In this document: positions 42,454-51,417 of the stretch, in pieces
Layout of the letters: each line of letters opens with the position of its first letter
Position numbering within the stretch: position 1 is the first letter of the stretch
Origin: Stagnihabitans tardus
GTDB lineage: Bacteria; Pseudomonadota; Alphaproteobacteria; Rhodobacterales; Rhodobacteraceae
DNA: 58,018 nucleotides
Assembly: GCF_009925085.1 (NCBI RefSeq)
Contig: NZ_JAABNR010000021.1
Coordinates: 1 to 58,018, forward strand
Direction: 5' to 3'
Translations under genes and position numbers: made by a program
The notes under the pieces: generated by a model
Told to the model about the DNA's origin: nothing
The model's input: the letters and a program-made list of their open reading frames with translations, nothing else
Databases searched by the model: none

Positions 42454-43355
42454 CCCCGAAGCTTTGCGCCATCGGTGAGGCGATGATCGAACTGGCCCCG
42501 GTCGAGGGCGGGCTTTACGCCCGGGGCTTTGCGGGCGACACGTTCAACACGGCCTGGCACATGGCCCAGGTCCTCGGCCCCCGCGCCCGGGTCGGCATGG
42601 TGACGCGGCTGGGGCGGGACGCGCTGTCGGATGCCTTTGCGGCCGAGATGGTGGCCGATGGGCTGGATGTCTCGGGCGTCTCGCGCGACGATCACCGCCG
42701 GATGGGGCTTTACCTGATCGAGCTCGATGGCGTCGAGCGCAGCTTTCACTACTGGCGCGAGACCTCGGCCGCGCGCCACCTGGCCGATGACCCCCAGGCG
42801 CTGGAGGCCGCGCTGACGGGCGCATCGCTCATCCACCTCTCGGGGATCACCCTGGCGATCCTGGCGCCCCCGGCGCGCGAAACGCTGTTTTCCGCCCTGG
42901 CGCGTACGCGGTCCCAAGGTGCCCGGGTGTCGTTCGACCCCAATATCCGCGCCCGGCTCTGGCCTTCGCCCGAGGAGCTGCGCCAGACCCTGACCGCGAT
43001 CCTGCCGCTCGTCGACATCGCCCTGCCCAGCTTCGACGACGAGGAGACGCATTTCGGCGATACCTCGCCCGAGGCCACGCTGAAGCGCTTCCAGGCGGCG
43101 GGCGTGACGGAGGTCGTCGTTAAGAACGGCGCCGGGCCGGTGACTTGCCACGCGGGCCAGATCGAGACCCCGCCCGTGTCGGAGATCCGCGACACGACCG
43201 GCGCGGGGGATGCCTTCAACGCGGGCTACCTTGCTGCCCGCATGATGGGGCACCCCGTGGACCGGGCGATCCGCGCGGGCCAGGCGCTCTCCTCCGTGGT
43301 CCTGCGCCACCCCGGCGCCCGGGCGCCGAAATCCGCCCTCCTGCCGCTTGACTGA
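42450..43355 (+). CDS. kdgK: PfkB-family kinase, 2-keto-3-deoxygluconate kinase-like
   Basis: 301 residues. CAIGEAMIELAP at the start, GMVTRLGRDALSDAF, FHYWRETSAAR (typical of KDG kinases), SFDPNIRARLWPS and the C-terminal PfkB signature DTTGAGDAFNAGYLAA with the catalytic Asp. KDG kinase makes 2-keto-3-deoxy-6-phosphogluconate, the substrate of the next gene's product. Overlap with the flavoprotein stop shows tight coupling. Confidence 0.87.
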   Translation: MTPKLCAIGEAMIELAPVEGGLYARGFAGDTFNTAWHMAQVLGPRARVGMVTRLGRDALSDAFAAEMVADGLDVSGVSRDDHRRMGLYLIELDGVERSFHYWRETSAARHLADDPQALEAALTGASLIHLSGITLAILAPPARETLFSALARTRSQGARVSFDPNIRARLWPSPEELRQTLTAILPLVDIALPSFDDEETHFGDTSPEATLKRFQAAGVTEVVVKNGAGPVTCHAGQIETPPVSEIRDTTGAGDAFNAGYLAARMMGHPVDRAIRAGQALSSVVLRHPGARAPKSALLPLD

Positions 43356-43365
43356 AAGGCCCCAG

Positions 43366-44007
43366 ATGTCCGTCTTCCATGAGCTTGCCCGCTTTGGCGT
43401 CGTCCCCGTCATCGTCCTCGACCGGGCCGAGGATGCCCTGCCACTGGCCGATGCGCTGATCGCGGGCGGCCTGCCGCTGGCCGAGATCACCCTGCGCACG
43501 CCCCAGGCCCTGGCTGGCCTGGCCGAGATCGCCCGTCACCGCCCCGCCATGCTGGTGGGCGCGGGCACGGTCCTCACCGAAGACCAGGTTCACGAGGCCA
43601 AGGCGGCAGGCGCCCGCTTCGCCCTCTCGCCCGGGATCGACCCCCTGGTCCTGACCGAGGCGCAAGGCGCGGGCCTGCCCTTCGCCCCCGGCATCGCCAC
43701 CGCGACCGAGGTCCAGATGGCGCTGCGGGCTGGCTGCGAGATGGTCAAGTTCTTCCCCGCCGTCCCGGCCGGCGGCATCGCGCTCTTGAAGTCGATCGCC
43801 GCGCCCTATGTCCATACTGGCCTTGGCTACAATCCCACCGGGGGCGTGACCGCCGAGACCCTGGGCGATTGGCTGGCGCTGCCGCAGGTGCGCGCCGTGG
43901 GCGGCACCTGGATCGCCACCCAGGCCGATATCGCCACGGGTGCCTGGGAGGCGATTGCGCACAAGGCCCGGGCCGCCGTCGACCTGGTCACGCGCCTGCG
44001 CGGATGA
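43366..44007 (+). CDS. eda: 2-keto-3-deoxy-6-phosphogluconate aldolase
   Basis: 213 residues from ATG 43366 (GAAAGG upstream). Catalytic Lys128 in EMVKFFPA forms the Schiff base; Glu40 in LAEITLRT is the conserved acid/base; VGAGTVL and SPGIDP bind phosphate and substrate. It cleaves KDPG to pyruvate and glyceraldehyde 3-phosphate, finishing the Entner-Doudoroff route after KDG kinase. 6-Phospho-2-keto-3-deoxygalactonate is an alternative substrate. Last gene of the operon starting at 39308. Confidence 0.9.
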   Translation: MSVFHELARFGVVPVIVLDRAEDALPLADALIAGGLPLAEITLRTPQALAGLAEIARHRPAMLVGAGTVLTEDQVHEAKAAGARFALSPGIDPLVLTEAQGAGLPFAPGIATATEVQMALRAGCEMVKFFPAVPAGGIALLKSIAAPYVHTGLGYNPTGGVTAETLGDWLALPQVRAVGGTWIATQADIATGAWEAIAHKARAAVDLVTRLRG

Positions 44008-44328
44008 TCACAGGCACTCCGTCACATGGTGATGGATGCGGCCGGTGAAGAAACGGGGCAGCACGCGCTGGGTCGCGGCGCGGCTGTCCAGGCGCTCCTG
44101 GCTGGCAAGGGCGCGCTCCAGCGTCGCGCGATCGGGGAAATCCACCGCCAGGACAAGCGGGAAAGAGGGCGCGCCCGCGTCGCGTTCCACCCCAAAGCTG
44201 ACCCGGACGGCGACGGCACCGGGATAAGCTTCCCAGGTCGGCAGAAGCTCGCTTCGGACCGCCTCGCGGAAGGCCGCTTCCAGGCCGGGCGTCAGGTCCC
44301 CTTCGAAGAAGGCATAGCGGGTCAGCAT
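44008..44328 (-). CDS. Small dimeric alpha-beta-barrel-like protein
   Basis: 106 residues, on the strand opposite to its neighbours; its stop abuts the eda stop. LTRYAFFEGDLTPGLEAAFR, PGAVAVRVSFG, FPLVLAVDFPDRATLERALA and a C-terminal FTGRIHHHVTECL suggest a stress-responsive or EthD-like barrel domain. The small size and HHH motif may mark a mutarotase-like function; related small barrels include L-rhamnose mutarotase-type proteins. Divergent from the CoA-transferase operon, sharing the region with the paired LacI-type operators, so it is probably in the same regulon. Confidence 0.65.
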   Translation of the reverse strand: MLTRYAFFEGDLTPGLEAAFREAVRSELLPTWEAYPGAVAVRVSFGVERDAGAPSFPLVLAVDFPDRATLERALASQERLDSRAATQRVLPRFFTGRIHHHVTECL

Positions 44329-44353
44329 CGGTGGTTCCTTTCATACAGGGCGA

Positions 44354-44397
44354 TTGACAGATATAGAACGTTCCAGTAATCAATTTGGAACGATCCC
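44354..44397 (+). promoter_or_regulatory. Promoter with paired LacI-type operators in front of the CoA-transferase operon
   Basis: TTGACA (44354-44359), a 17-bp spacer and TAATCA (44377-44382). Operator 1 TAGAACGTTCCA (44364-44375) lies in the spacer; operator 2 TGGAACGATCCC (44386-44397) follows the -10, 22 bp further on. The geometry matches the promoter at 39232-39274: in both, operator 1 begins 10 bp after the first base of the -35 box. Confidence 0.7.
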
Positions 44398-44436
44398 GAA
44401 AGGGAGAATCGCGGAAAGCCGCGTGAGGAGGGGAAG

Positions 44437-46008
44437 ATGGGCAAACTGGTATCCGTGGCAGAGGCCGCATCGCGCATCCCCGATGGGGCGGTCCTGACGG
44501 TCTCCTCCTCCTCGGCGCTCGGTTGCCCGGACAAGATGCTGGAGGCCATCGGGGCGCGGTTCCGGGCCGAGGGGCATCCGCGCGGCCTCACCTCGATCCA
44601 CCCGATCGCGGCGGGGGACATGTATGGCGTCAAGGGCATGGACCACATCGCCCAGGACGGGCTTTTGACCCGGGTGATCGCGGGGTCTTACCCTTCGGGC
44701 TCTTCGAACCTGCCGATGCCCGAGATCTGGAAGATGATCACCGAGGATCGGATCGCGGCCTATAACGTGCCCTCGGGGATCCTCTTCGACATGCACCGCG
44801 ACGTGGCGGCGCGGAAGCCCGGGGTTCTGACCAAGGTGGGGCTCGAGACCTTTGCCGATCCGGTCCGCGAGGGCTGCGCGATGAATGCCAAGGGCGCCGC
44901 GGCCCCCATCGTGGCGCGGGTCGAGTTCGGGGGCGAGACCTGGCTGCATTTCCCCAACATTGCCCCCAATGTCTGCCTCCTGCGCGCCACCACGGCGGAT
45001 GAGCATGGCAACCTGACCTATGAACACGAGGGCGCCTATCTCGGCGGCCTCGACCAGGCGATTGCGACGCGCAACCATGGCGGCCTGGTGATCGCCCAGG
45101 TCAAGCGCGTCACCGCGCGGGGCTCGCTACGGCCCCATGACGTCCGCGTGCCGGGCCACCTTGTGGACCTGATCGTGCTGGACCCCGACCAGAAGCAGAC
45201 CTGCGAGACACCTTATGACCCGGCCATCTCGGGCGAGATCATGCGGCCCTGGGCCTCCTTTGCCCCCGCCGCCCATGGCGTGGAAAAGATCATCGCCCGC
45301 CGTGCCGCGATGGAACTGCGGGCGGGCATGACCGCCAACCTCGGCTTCGGCATCTCGGCCATGGTGCCTTATGTCCTGCTGGAGGAAGGCCATCCCCAAG
45401 CCGTCACCTGGGCCATAGAACAGGGCGCGGTGGGGGGCATGCCGCTGACGGGCTTTGCCTTTGGTTGTGCCTCGAACGCCGATGCCTTCATGCCCTCGCC
45501 CCAGCAATTCACCTATTTCCAGGGCGGCGGCTTCGATTTGTCCTTCCTCTCCTTCATGGAAGTGGACGTGGAGGGCAACGTCAATGTCTCGAAACTGGGG
45601 AAAAAGCCCTATCTGACGGCGGGCTGCGGGGGGTTTGTCGATATCACCTCCCATGCGCGGGAGATCGTCTTCTCCGGCTGGTTCGAGGCCGGGGCCGAGA
45701 TCGCCCTGACCGAGCAGGGCGTGCAAGTGGTGCGCCCGGGCAAGTTCACCAAGATGGTCGAGAAGGTGGAACATGTCACCTTCTCGGGGGCCCGCGCCGT
45801 GGCCCAGGGGCAGAAGGTGCTTTACGTCACCGAACGCTGCGTGATCCGTCTGACGCCGGAGGGCCTGGTGGCGACCGAGATCATGCCGGGCATCGAGCCC
45901 GCGCGTGACATCGTGGCGGCCTCGGGCGGGCGGGTGCGGGTGGCGCCCGAGGCGGTGACGCTGCCCCTGTCGATCCTGGCGCAAGGTCCGATGGGGTGGC
46001 AGCCATGA
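44437..46008 (+). CDS. Acyl-CoA:carboxylate CoA-transferase, fused alpha-beta (family I)
   Basis: 523 residues from ATG 44437 with GAGGAGGGGAAG upstream. N-terminal half (alpha-like) has AGSYPSGSSNLP; C-terminal half (beta-like) has the catalytic Glu in TWAIEQGAVGGMPLTG, as in propionate CoA-transferase and YdiF-type enzymes, followed by FQGGGFDLSFLSFME. The two halves are fused, normal for this subgroup. It moves CoA between acyl-CoA and a free acid, and with the enoyl-CoA hydratase next door would activate and process an organic acid. Placement within a sugar regulon is unusual. Confidence 0.83.
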   Translation: MGKLVSVAEAASRIPDGAVLTVSSSSALGCPDKMLEAIGARFRAEGHPRGLTSIHPIAAGDMYGVKGMDHIAQDGLLTRVIAGSYPSGSSNLPMPEIWKMITEDRIAAYNVPSGILFDMHRDVAARKPGVLTKVGLETFADPVREGCAMNAKGAAAPIVARVEFGGETWLHFPNIAPNVCLLRATTADEHGNLTYEHEGAYLGGLDQAIATRNHGGLVIAQVKRVTARGSLRPHDVRVPGHLVDLIVLDPDQKQTCETPYDPAISGEIMRPWASFAPAAHGVEKIIARRAAMELRAGMTANLGFGISAMVPYVLLEEGHPQAVTWAIEQGAVGGMPLTGFAFGCASNADAFMPSPQQFTYFQGGGFDLSFLSFMEVDVEGNVNVSKLGKKPYLTAGCGGFVDITSHAREIVFSGWFEAGAEIALTEQGVQVVRPGKFTKMVEKVEHVTFSGARAVAQGQKVLYVTERCVIRLTPEGLVATEIMPGIEPARDIVAASGGRVRVAPEAVTLPLSILAQGPMGWQP

Positions 46009-46763
46009 TCCACCTGATCCGCCATGGCGAGCTGGTCGAGTTGCGGCTCGACAACCCGGCCAAGCTGAACGCCCTGACCGTGGAGATGCTGGAGGCGCTT
46101 TCGGCGCATCTGGAGAATGTGGAGCGCGAGGGCGCCCGGGGGCTGCTTTTGACCGCCGAGGGGACGCGCGCTTTCTGCACCGGGGCGGATATCAACGCCT
46201 GGGGCGGGCTCTCGCCGGAGGACTTCGCGCGCAACTGGGTGCGCGGCGGCCACCGGATCTTTGACCGTCTGGCGCGGCTGGCCTGCCCGACCATCGCCGT
46301 CCTGCAAGGCCATGCCTTCGGCGGCGGGCTGGAGCTTGCCGCAGCCTGCGACATCAGGGTGATGGCCCCGGGCGCGACGCTTGCCCTGCCAGAGACCGGG
46401 GTCGGCATCGTGCCGGGATGGTCGGGCACGCAGCGGCTGGTCCGCCTCTTGCCAGAGCCCGTGGTCAAGGAGATGGCGCTGTTCGGGCGCCGCCTCTCGG
46501 CCGAACGCGCCTATGCCCTGGGCTTCGTGGCCGAGGTCTCGGATACGCCGCTTGAGGCCGCCATGACCATCGCCGCCCGGCTGACCGAGACCTCTCCGCG
46601 CGCCACAGAAGTGGCGAAATACATGATCCATGCCGGTCGCGGCGAGGACACCCCCGCTCTGATCGAGGCGCTCGCCTCGGGCATGACGGCCGCCAGCCTG
46701 GACAAGGCCGAGGGTGTCGAAGCCTTCCGCGCCAAACGCAAACCCGATTTCAAAGGTGCATGA
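46005..46763 (+). CDS. Enoyl-CoA hydratase/isomerase family protein
   Basis: 252 residues from ATG 46005, overlapping the CoA-transferase stop (ATGA). Crotonase hallmarks: TGADINAWGG, the oxyanion-hole GHAFGGGLELAAACD and LPETGVGIVPGWSGTQRLVR. Both catalytic Glu positions of hydratases are filled (GGGLE and LPE), so hydratase activity is plausible. With the CoA-transferase it suggests a CoA-thioester step, for example dehydration or hydration of a hydroxyacyl-CoA derived from a sugar acid. Confidence 0.85.
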   Translation: MIHLIRHGELVELRLDNPAKLNALTVEMLEALSAHLENVEREGARGLLLTAEGTRAFCTGADINAWGGLSPEDFARNWVRGGHRIFDRLARLACPTIAVLQGHAFGGGLELAAACDIRVMAPGATLALPETGVGIVPGWSGTQRLVRLLPEPVVKEMALFGRRLSAERAYALGFVAEVSDTPLEAAMTIAARLTETSPRATEVAKYMIHAGRGEDTPALIEALASGMTAASLDKAEGVEAFRAKRKPDFKGA

Positions 46764-46764
46764 G

Positions 46765-48282
46765 ATGAATGACCTGACCCTGACCCATGCCACCGGAAAG
46801 CCCCTTCCCGCGCCCTTCCACGCCCGCCACCTGATCGGCGGCCAGTTCCAGGACAGCGCCGATGGGGCGGTGTCGGAGCGTCTCTCGCCTGCCCATGCCG
46901 TGGTCGTCAGCACCGCCGCCAAGGGCAGCCAGGTTGAAGTCGATGCCGCTGTCGAGGCCGCCCGGGCTGCCTTGCCGGGTTGGGCCGAGACCACCGGCAA
47001 GGCCCGCGCCGCGATCCTCCTCAGGGTCGCGGACCTGATCGAACAGCACGCCGAACGCATGACCCTTCTGGAATGCCTCGAGACCGGCAAGCCCATCGCC
47101 CAGGCGCGGGGCGAGGTGACGGGCTCGGCCGACCTTTGGCGCTATGCGGCCTCCTTGGCGCGGACGCAAAAGGGCGACAGCCACAACACTTTGGGCCCCG
47201 ACATGCTGGGCCTCGTCCTGAAGGAGCCGCGCGGCGTGGTCTCGGTCATCACGCCCTGGAACTTCCCAATGTGGATCCTCAGCCAGAAGCTGCCCTTTGC
47301 CCTGGCCGCGGGCTGCACCTGCGTGGTGAAACCCTCGGAACTGACGCCCTCGACCACCGCGATGCTGGGCGAGCTGCTGGTCCAGGCGGGCCTGCCTGCG
47401 GGCGTGGTCAACATCGTTTTGGGGTTCGGCCAGCCGGTGGGCGCGCGGATGGTGAGCCACCCGGAGGTCGACATGGTGACCTTCACCGGGTCCAGTGCCG
47501 TCGGCCGCGCCATCGCCGCCGAGGCGGGCAAGAGCCTGAAGAAGGTCGCCCTGGAGCTTGGCGGCAAGAACCCGCAAGTCATCTTCCCCGATGCCGACCT
47601 CGAAAGCGCCGCCGATGCCGTGACCTTCGGCATCTATTTCAACGCCGGGGAATGCTGCAACTCGGGCAGCCGGATCATCGTTCACGCGGACATCGCCGAG
47701 GCCTTCACCGCCCGCGTCGTGGCACTCTCGAAACAGGTGGCCTTTGGCGACCCTTTGGACGAGGCCACGCAAGTCGGCGCCATCGTCACCCCCGAACACA
47801 ATGCCAAGATCGACGGCTTCGTCCGCGCGGCCGAGGCCCAGGGCGCCAGGGTGGCCCTCGGCGGCGGCCCGCTGGTGATCCCGGGCCTCAAGGGCCAGTT
47901 CTACGCCCCCACCATCGTGACCCATGTCACCGCCGACATGGCGATCGCCCGCGAAGAGGTCTTTGGCCCGGTCCTCTCGGTCCTGACCTTCCGCACCCTG
48001 GAGGAGGCCATCGCCTTGGCCAACGACGCCTCCTATGGCCTCTCGGCGGGCGTCTGGAGCGAAAACGTCCACACCTGCCTGACCTTCGCCCGCCGCGTGC
48101 AGGCGGGCACCATCTGGACCAACACCTGGATGGACGGTTTCCCCGAAGTCACCTTCGGCGGCATGAAACAATCCGGCCTCGGCCGGGAAATCGGCTCTTA
48201 CGGGCTGGAGGAATTCCTCGAGGTGAAATCGGTCGCGATGCGGGTTGGCCGCACGCGCGCACCCTGGGTGAAGACGATCTGA
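46765..48282 (+). CDS. NAD(P)-dependent aldehyde dehydrogenase (betaine-aldehyde dehydrogenase-like)
   Basis: 505 residues from ATG 46765, one base after the hydratase stop. [43 protein letters not shown] (catalytic Glu) and [12 protein letters not shown] with the catalytic Cys (the usual Gln before it is Glu-Cys). [12 protein letters not shown] and [11 protein letters not shown] complete the fold. Substrate unknown; it could oxidise an aldehyde made by the GMC oxidoreductases or upstream steps. Third gene of the CoA-transferase operon. Confidence 0.85.
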   Translation: MNDLTLTHATGKPLPAPFHARHLIGGQFQDSADGAVSERLSPAHAVVVSTAAKGSQVEVDAAVEAARAALPGWAETTGKARAAILLRVADLIEQHAERMTLLECLETGKPIAQARGEVTGSADLWRYAASLARTQKGDSHNTLGPDMLGLVLKEPRGVVSVITPWNFPMWILSQKLPFALAAGCTCVVKPSELTPSTTAMLGELLVQAGLPAGVVNIVLGFGQPVGARMVSHPEVDMVTFTGSSAVGRAIAAEAGKSLKKVALELGGKNPQVIFPDADLESAADAVTFGIYFNAGECCNSGSRIIVHADIAEAFTARVVALSKQVAFGDPLDEATQVGAIVTPEHNAKIDGFVRAAEAQGARVALGGGPLVIPGLKGQFYAPTIVTHVTADMAIAREEVFGPVLSVLTFRTLEEAIALANDASYGLSAGVWSENVHTCLTFARRVQAGTIWTNTWMDGFPEVTFGGMKQSGLGREIGSYGLEEFLEVKSVAMRVGRTRAPWVKTI

Positions 48283-48332
48283 CGCTGGGTCAGGGGTCAA
48301 CGAGAGAAACGCAATCAACGGGAGGCTATCTG

Positions 48333-49586
48333 ATGCGTGGATTTTTCGGGAAGACCATGACGGCTGCGGCGGTTCTGGCGATGACGACCAGCTTTGCCCG
48401 CGCGACCGATGTGGAAGTGCTGCATTGGTGGACCAGCGGCGGGGAGGCTGCCGCGCTGAATGTGCTGAAGGACATGCTGGCCGGGCAAGGCATCGGCTGG
48501 GTCGACATGCCGGTCGCGGGCGGGGGCGGCGAGGCTGCGATGACGACGCTGAAGGCGCGCGTCAATGCGGGCGATGCGCCGACCTCCGTGCAGATGCTGG
48601 GCTTCGACATCCAGGACTGGGCCGAACAGGGCAGCTTGGGCAACCTCGACGAGGTGGCGGCCAAGGAGGGCTGGGATGCGGTCATCCCGGCGGCCCTGCA
48701 GCGCTTCGCCAAGTATGACGGGCATTGGGTCTCGGCGCCGGTCAATGTCCATTCGACCAACTGGGTCTGGATCAACAAGGCGGCGCTGGACAAGACGGGC
48801 CTGGCCGTTCCGACCAATTGGGACGAACTGGTGACGGTGCTGGACAAGATGAAAGAGGCGGGCATCACGCCGATCGCCCATGGCGGCCAGCCCTGGCAGG
48901 ATGCGACGGTCTTTGACTCGATGGTCCTGGCCCAGGGCGTCGATTTCTACAACAAGGCCTTCGTCGAACTGGACCCCGAGGCATTGGGGGGCGCGCAGAT
49001 GGCCGAGGCTTTCGACCATTTCATCAAGCTCTCCTCCTATCTCGATGCCAATTTCTCGAACCGCGACTGGAACCTGGCCTCGGCCATGGTGATCAAGGGC
49101 GAGGCGGGCATGCAGATCATGGGCGACTGGGCCAAGGGCGAGTTCCTGAAGGCGGGCCAGAAGCCCGGCGCCGATTTCGTCTGCATCCGCTTCCCCGGCA
49201 CGCAAGGCGCGGTCTCCTTCAACTCGGACCAGTTCGCCATGTTCAACGTGGACGGCGATGACAAGAAGGCCGCGCAACTCGCCATGGCCCAGGCCATCGA
49301 GAGCCCGACCTTCCAATCGGCCTTCAACGTGGTCAAGGGCTCGGTCCCCGCACGCACCGATGTGCCCGACACCGACTTCGACGACTGCGGCAAGAAGGGC
49401 ATCGCGGACCTGGCCGAGGCCAATGCCAAGGGTTCGCTGGTGGGCTCCATGGCCCATGGCCATGCAGCCCCTGCCGCCGTCAAGAACGCCGCCTATGACG
49501 TGATCACCGGCGCGATGAACGGCAAGTTCGCCAGCGGAACCGAGGCGGCCACGGCGCTGGCCGCCGCTGTCGCTGCCGCGAAGTAA
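48333..49586 (+). CDS. ABC sugar transporter, extracellular substrate-binding protein (CUT1 type, system 4)
   Basis: 417 residues from ATG 48333 with GGGAGG upstream. Signal peptide of about 24 residues ends ARA-TD. The mature part begins [16 protein letters not shown], the pattern of family 1 solute-binding proteins for glucose, mannose or oligosaccharides (GtsA-like). [31 protein letters not shown] and [10 protein letters not shown] are typical. Different class from systems 1-3 (CUT1 not CUT2), suggesting a glycoside or disaccharide ligand. Confidence 0.85.
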   Translation: MRGFFGKTMTAAAVLAMTTSFARATDVEVLHWWTSGGEAAALNVLKDMLAGQGIGWVDMPVAGGGGEAAMTTLKARVNAGDAPTSVQMLGFDIQDWAEQGSLGNLDEVAAKEGWDAVIPAALQRFAKYDGHWVSAPVNVHSTNWVWINKAALDKTGLAVPTNWDELVTVLDKMKEAGITPIAHGGQPWQDATVFDSMVLAQGVDFYNKAFVELDPEALGGAQMAEAFDHFIKLSSYLDANFSNRDWNLASAMVIKGEAGMQIMGDWAKGEFLKAGQKPGADFVCIRFPGTQGAVSFNSDQFAMFNVDGDDKKAAQLAMAQAIESPTFQSAFNVVKGSVPARTDVPDTDFDDCGKKGIADLAEANAKGSLVGSMAHGHAAPAAVKNAAYDVITGAMNGKFASGTEAATALAAAVAAAK

Positions 49587-49592
49587 CGATCT

Positions 49593-49614
49593 GGGGGCGC
49601 CTTCGGGTGCCCCC
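49593..49614 (+). promoter_or_regulatory. Hairpin with TTCG loop after the system 4 binding-protein gene
   Basis: GGGGGCGCC and GGTGCCCCC pair (one G-T wobble) around a TTCG tetraloop, just after the stop. No T-tract. As in systems 2 and 3, it probably keeps binding-protein mRNA abundant. Confidence 0.6.
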
Positions 49615-49642
49615 TCCCCCCAAACGTCCCGGAGTGCCCAAC

Positions 49643-50536
49643 ATGACTGGATCCCCCCAGCCAGATTTCCGCACGCGCCTGCAGGATTGGCTGCCCAAAC
49701 TCGTGCTGGCCCCCTCCTTCGCCGTCACCATCTTCTTCGTCTACGGCTTCATCCTCTTCACGGTCATCTTGTCCTTCACCGGGTCCAAGATGCTGCCGCT
49801 GTGGAAGTTCGTCGGCCTGTCCAACTACTCCAAGCTTTGGGCGCTGGAGAACTGGAACACCGCCATCGTCAATATCGGCATCTTTGCCGGGCTCTACATC
49901 ACGATCTGCATGGGCGTTGGCCTGATGCTGGCCATCTTCCTGGACCAGAAGATCCGGGGCGAGGGGATGCTGCGGCCGATCTACCTTTACCCCATGGCCT
50001 TGTCCTTCATCGTCACGGGCACGGCCTGGAAGTGGTTCCTCGATCCCGGCATCGGGCTGGAGCATATCCTGCAATCCTGGGGCTGGACCTCGTTCCACTT
50101 CACCTGGATCAAGGATGGCGATTTCGCGATCTATTGCATCGTCATCGCGGCCGTCTGGCAGACCTCCGGCTTCGTCATGTCGATGTTCCTGGCGGGCCTG
50201 CGCGGCATCGACAACGAGATCCTGAAGGCCGCCCAGATCGACGGCGCCTCGACCCCGCAGCTTTACCGCCGCATCGTCATTCCCCTTCTGCGCCCCGCCT
50301 TCATGTCGGCCTTCGTGATCCTGGCCCATCTGTCGGTCAAATCCTATGACCTGGTCATCGCGCTGACCGGAGGCGGCCCGGGCCGCGACACCGAACTGCC
50401 CGCGACCTTCATGTATTCCTACACCTTCACCCGCAACCAGATGGGCGTGGGCGCCTCCTCGGCCGTGATCATGCTGATGACCGTGGCGGCCATCATGGTC
50501 CCCTACATCTATGCCGAACTGAAGGAGAAAGCCTGA
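49643..50536 (+). CDS. ABC sugar transporter, permease 1 (CUT1, system 4)
   Basis: 297 residues from ATG 49643 (GGAG about 9 bp upstream). Six membrane segments are visible, with LVLAPSFAVTIFFVYGFILF first. The CUT1 permease EAA loop reads EILKAAQIDGASTPQLYRRI and PLLRPAF. It resembles GtsB-type permeases of glucose/mannose importers. The stop overlaps the start of permease 2. Confidence 0.87.
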   Translation: MTGSPQPDFRTRLQDWLPKLVLAPSFAVTIFFVYGFILFTVILSFTGSKMLPLWKFVGLSNYSKLWALENWNTAIVNIGIFAGLYITICMGVGLMLAIFLDQKIRGEGMLRPIYLYPMALSFIVTGTAWKWFLDPGIGLEHILQSWGWTSFHFTWIKDGDFAIYCIVIAAVWQTSGFVMSMFLAGLRGIDNEILKAAQIDGASTPQLYRRIVIPLLRPAFMSAFVILAHLSVKSYDLVIALTGGGPGRDTELPATFMYSYTFTRNQMGVGASSAVIMLMTVAAIMVPYIYAELKEKA

Positions 50537-51414
50537 TGTCCGCCGTGGCCCAAGAGAGCGCCGCAGGCACCGGCCGCGCCGCCCGCGCAGGCATCCAGCT
50601 CGTCCTGGTGCTCTTCGCGCTTTTCTACCTTCTGCCGCTTTACGTCATGGGGGTGAATTCCTTCAAACCCCTCTCCGAGATCACCGGAGGCAACATGATG
50701 GCCCTGCCGCAGGTCTGGACGCTGGAGGCCTGGGGCGCCGCCTGGTCGACCGCCCAGATCGGGGTCGAGCCCACGGGCCTGCGCCCCTATTTCCTGAACT
50801 CGATCCTGATGGTCGTGCCGGCGGTGGCGATCTCGACCATCCTTGGCGCGCTGAATGGCTATGTCCTGACCAAATGGCGCTTTCGCGGTGACAAATGGGT
50901 CTTTGGGCTGATGCTGTTTTCCTGCTTCATCCCCTTCCAGATCGTCCTGATCCCCATGGCGGTGACGCTTGGCAAACTCGGCCTCGCAGGCTCGGTCCCC
51001 GGCCTGGTGCTGGTCCATGTCGTCTATGGCCTGGGCTTCACGACGCTGTATTTCCGCAACTACTATGCCGCCTTCCCGACCGAGCTGGTGCGGGCGGCCC
51101 AGATCGACGGCGCGGGCTTCTTCCGCATCTTCTGGCGCATCCTTCTGCCCGTGTCCGGTCCCATCGCCGTCGTCTCGGTCATCTGGCAATTCACCAATAT
51201 CTGGAACGACTTCCTGTTCGGAGCCTCCTTCGGCGGGACCTCCCAGCCCATGACCGTGGCGCTGAACAACCTGGTGCAGTCGTCCACCGGCGTGAAGGAA
51301 TACAACGTCCACTTCGCGGGCGCGATCCTTGCCGCCCTTCCCACCCTCGTCGTCTATATCGTCGCAGGCCGCTATTTCGTGCGCGGCCTGATGGCTGGCT
51401 CCGTGAAAGGCTGA
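50536..51414 (+). CDS. ABC sugar transporter, permease 2 (CUT1, system 4)
   Basis: 292 residues, start overlapping the permease 1 stop by one base (TGATG). Six membrane segments, first LVLVLFALFYLLPLYVMGVN. The EAA loop reads ELVRAAQIDGAGFFRIFWRI and LLPVSGPIAVV, and the GtsC/UgpE-like LNGYVLTKWRFRGDK precedes it. Together with permease 1 it forms the inner-membrane channel of system 4. Confidence 0.88.
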   Translation: MSAVAQESAAGTGRAARAGIQLVLVLFALFYLLPLYVMGVNSFKPLSEITGGNMMALPQVWTLEAWGAAWSTAQIGVEPTGLRPYFLNSILMVVPAVAISTILGALNGYVLTKWRFRGDKWVFGLMLFSCFIPFQIVLIPMAVTLGKLGLAGSVPGLVLVHVVYGLGFTTLYFRNYYAAFPTELVRAAQIDGAGFFRIFWRILLPVSGPIAVVSVIWQFTNIWNDFLFGASFGGTSQPMTVALNNLVQSSTGVKEYNVHFAGAILAALPTLVVYIVAGRYFVRGLMAGSVKG

Positions 51415-51417
51415 CCT

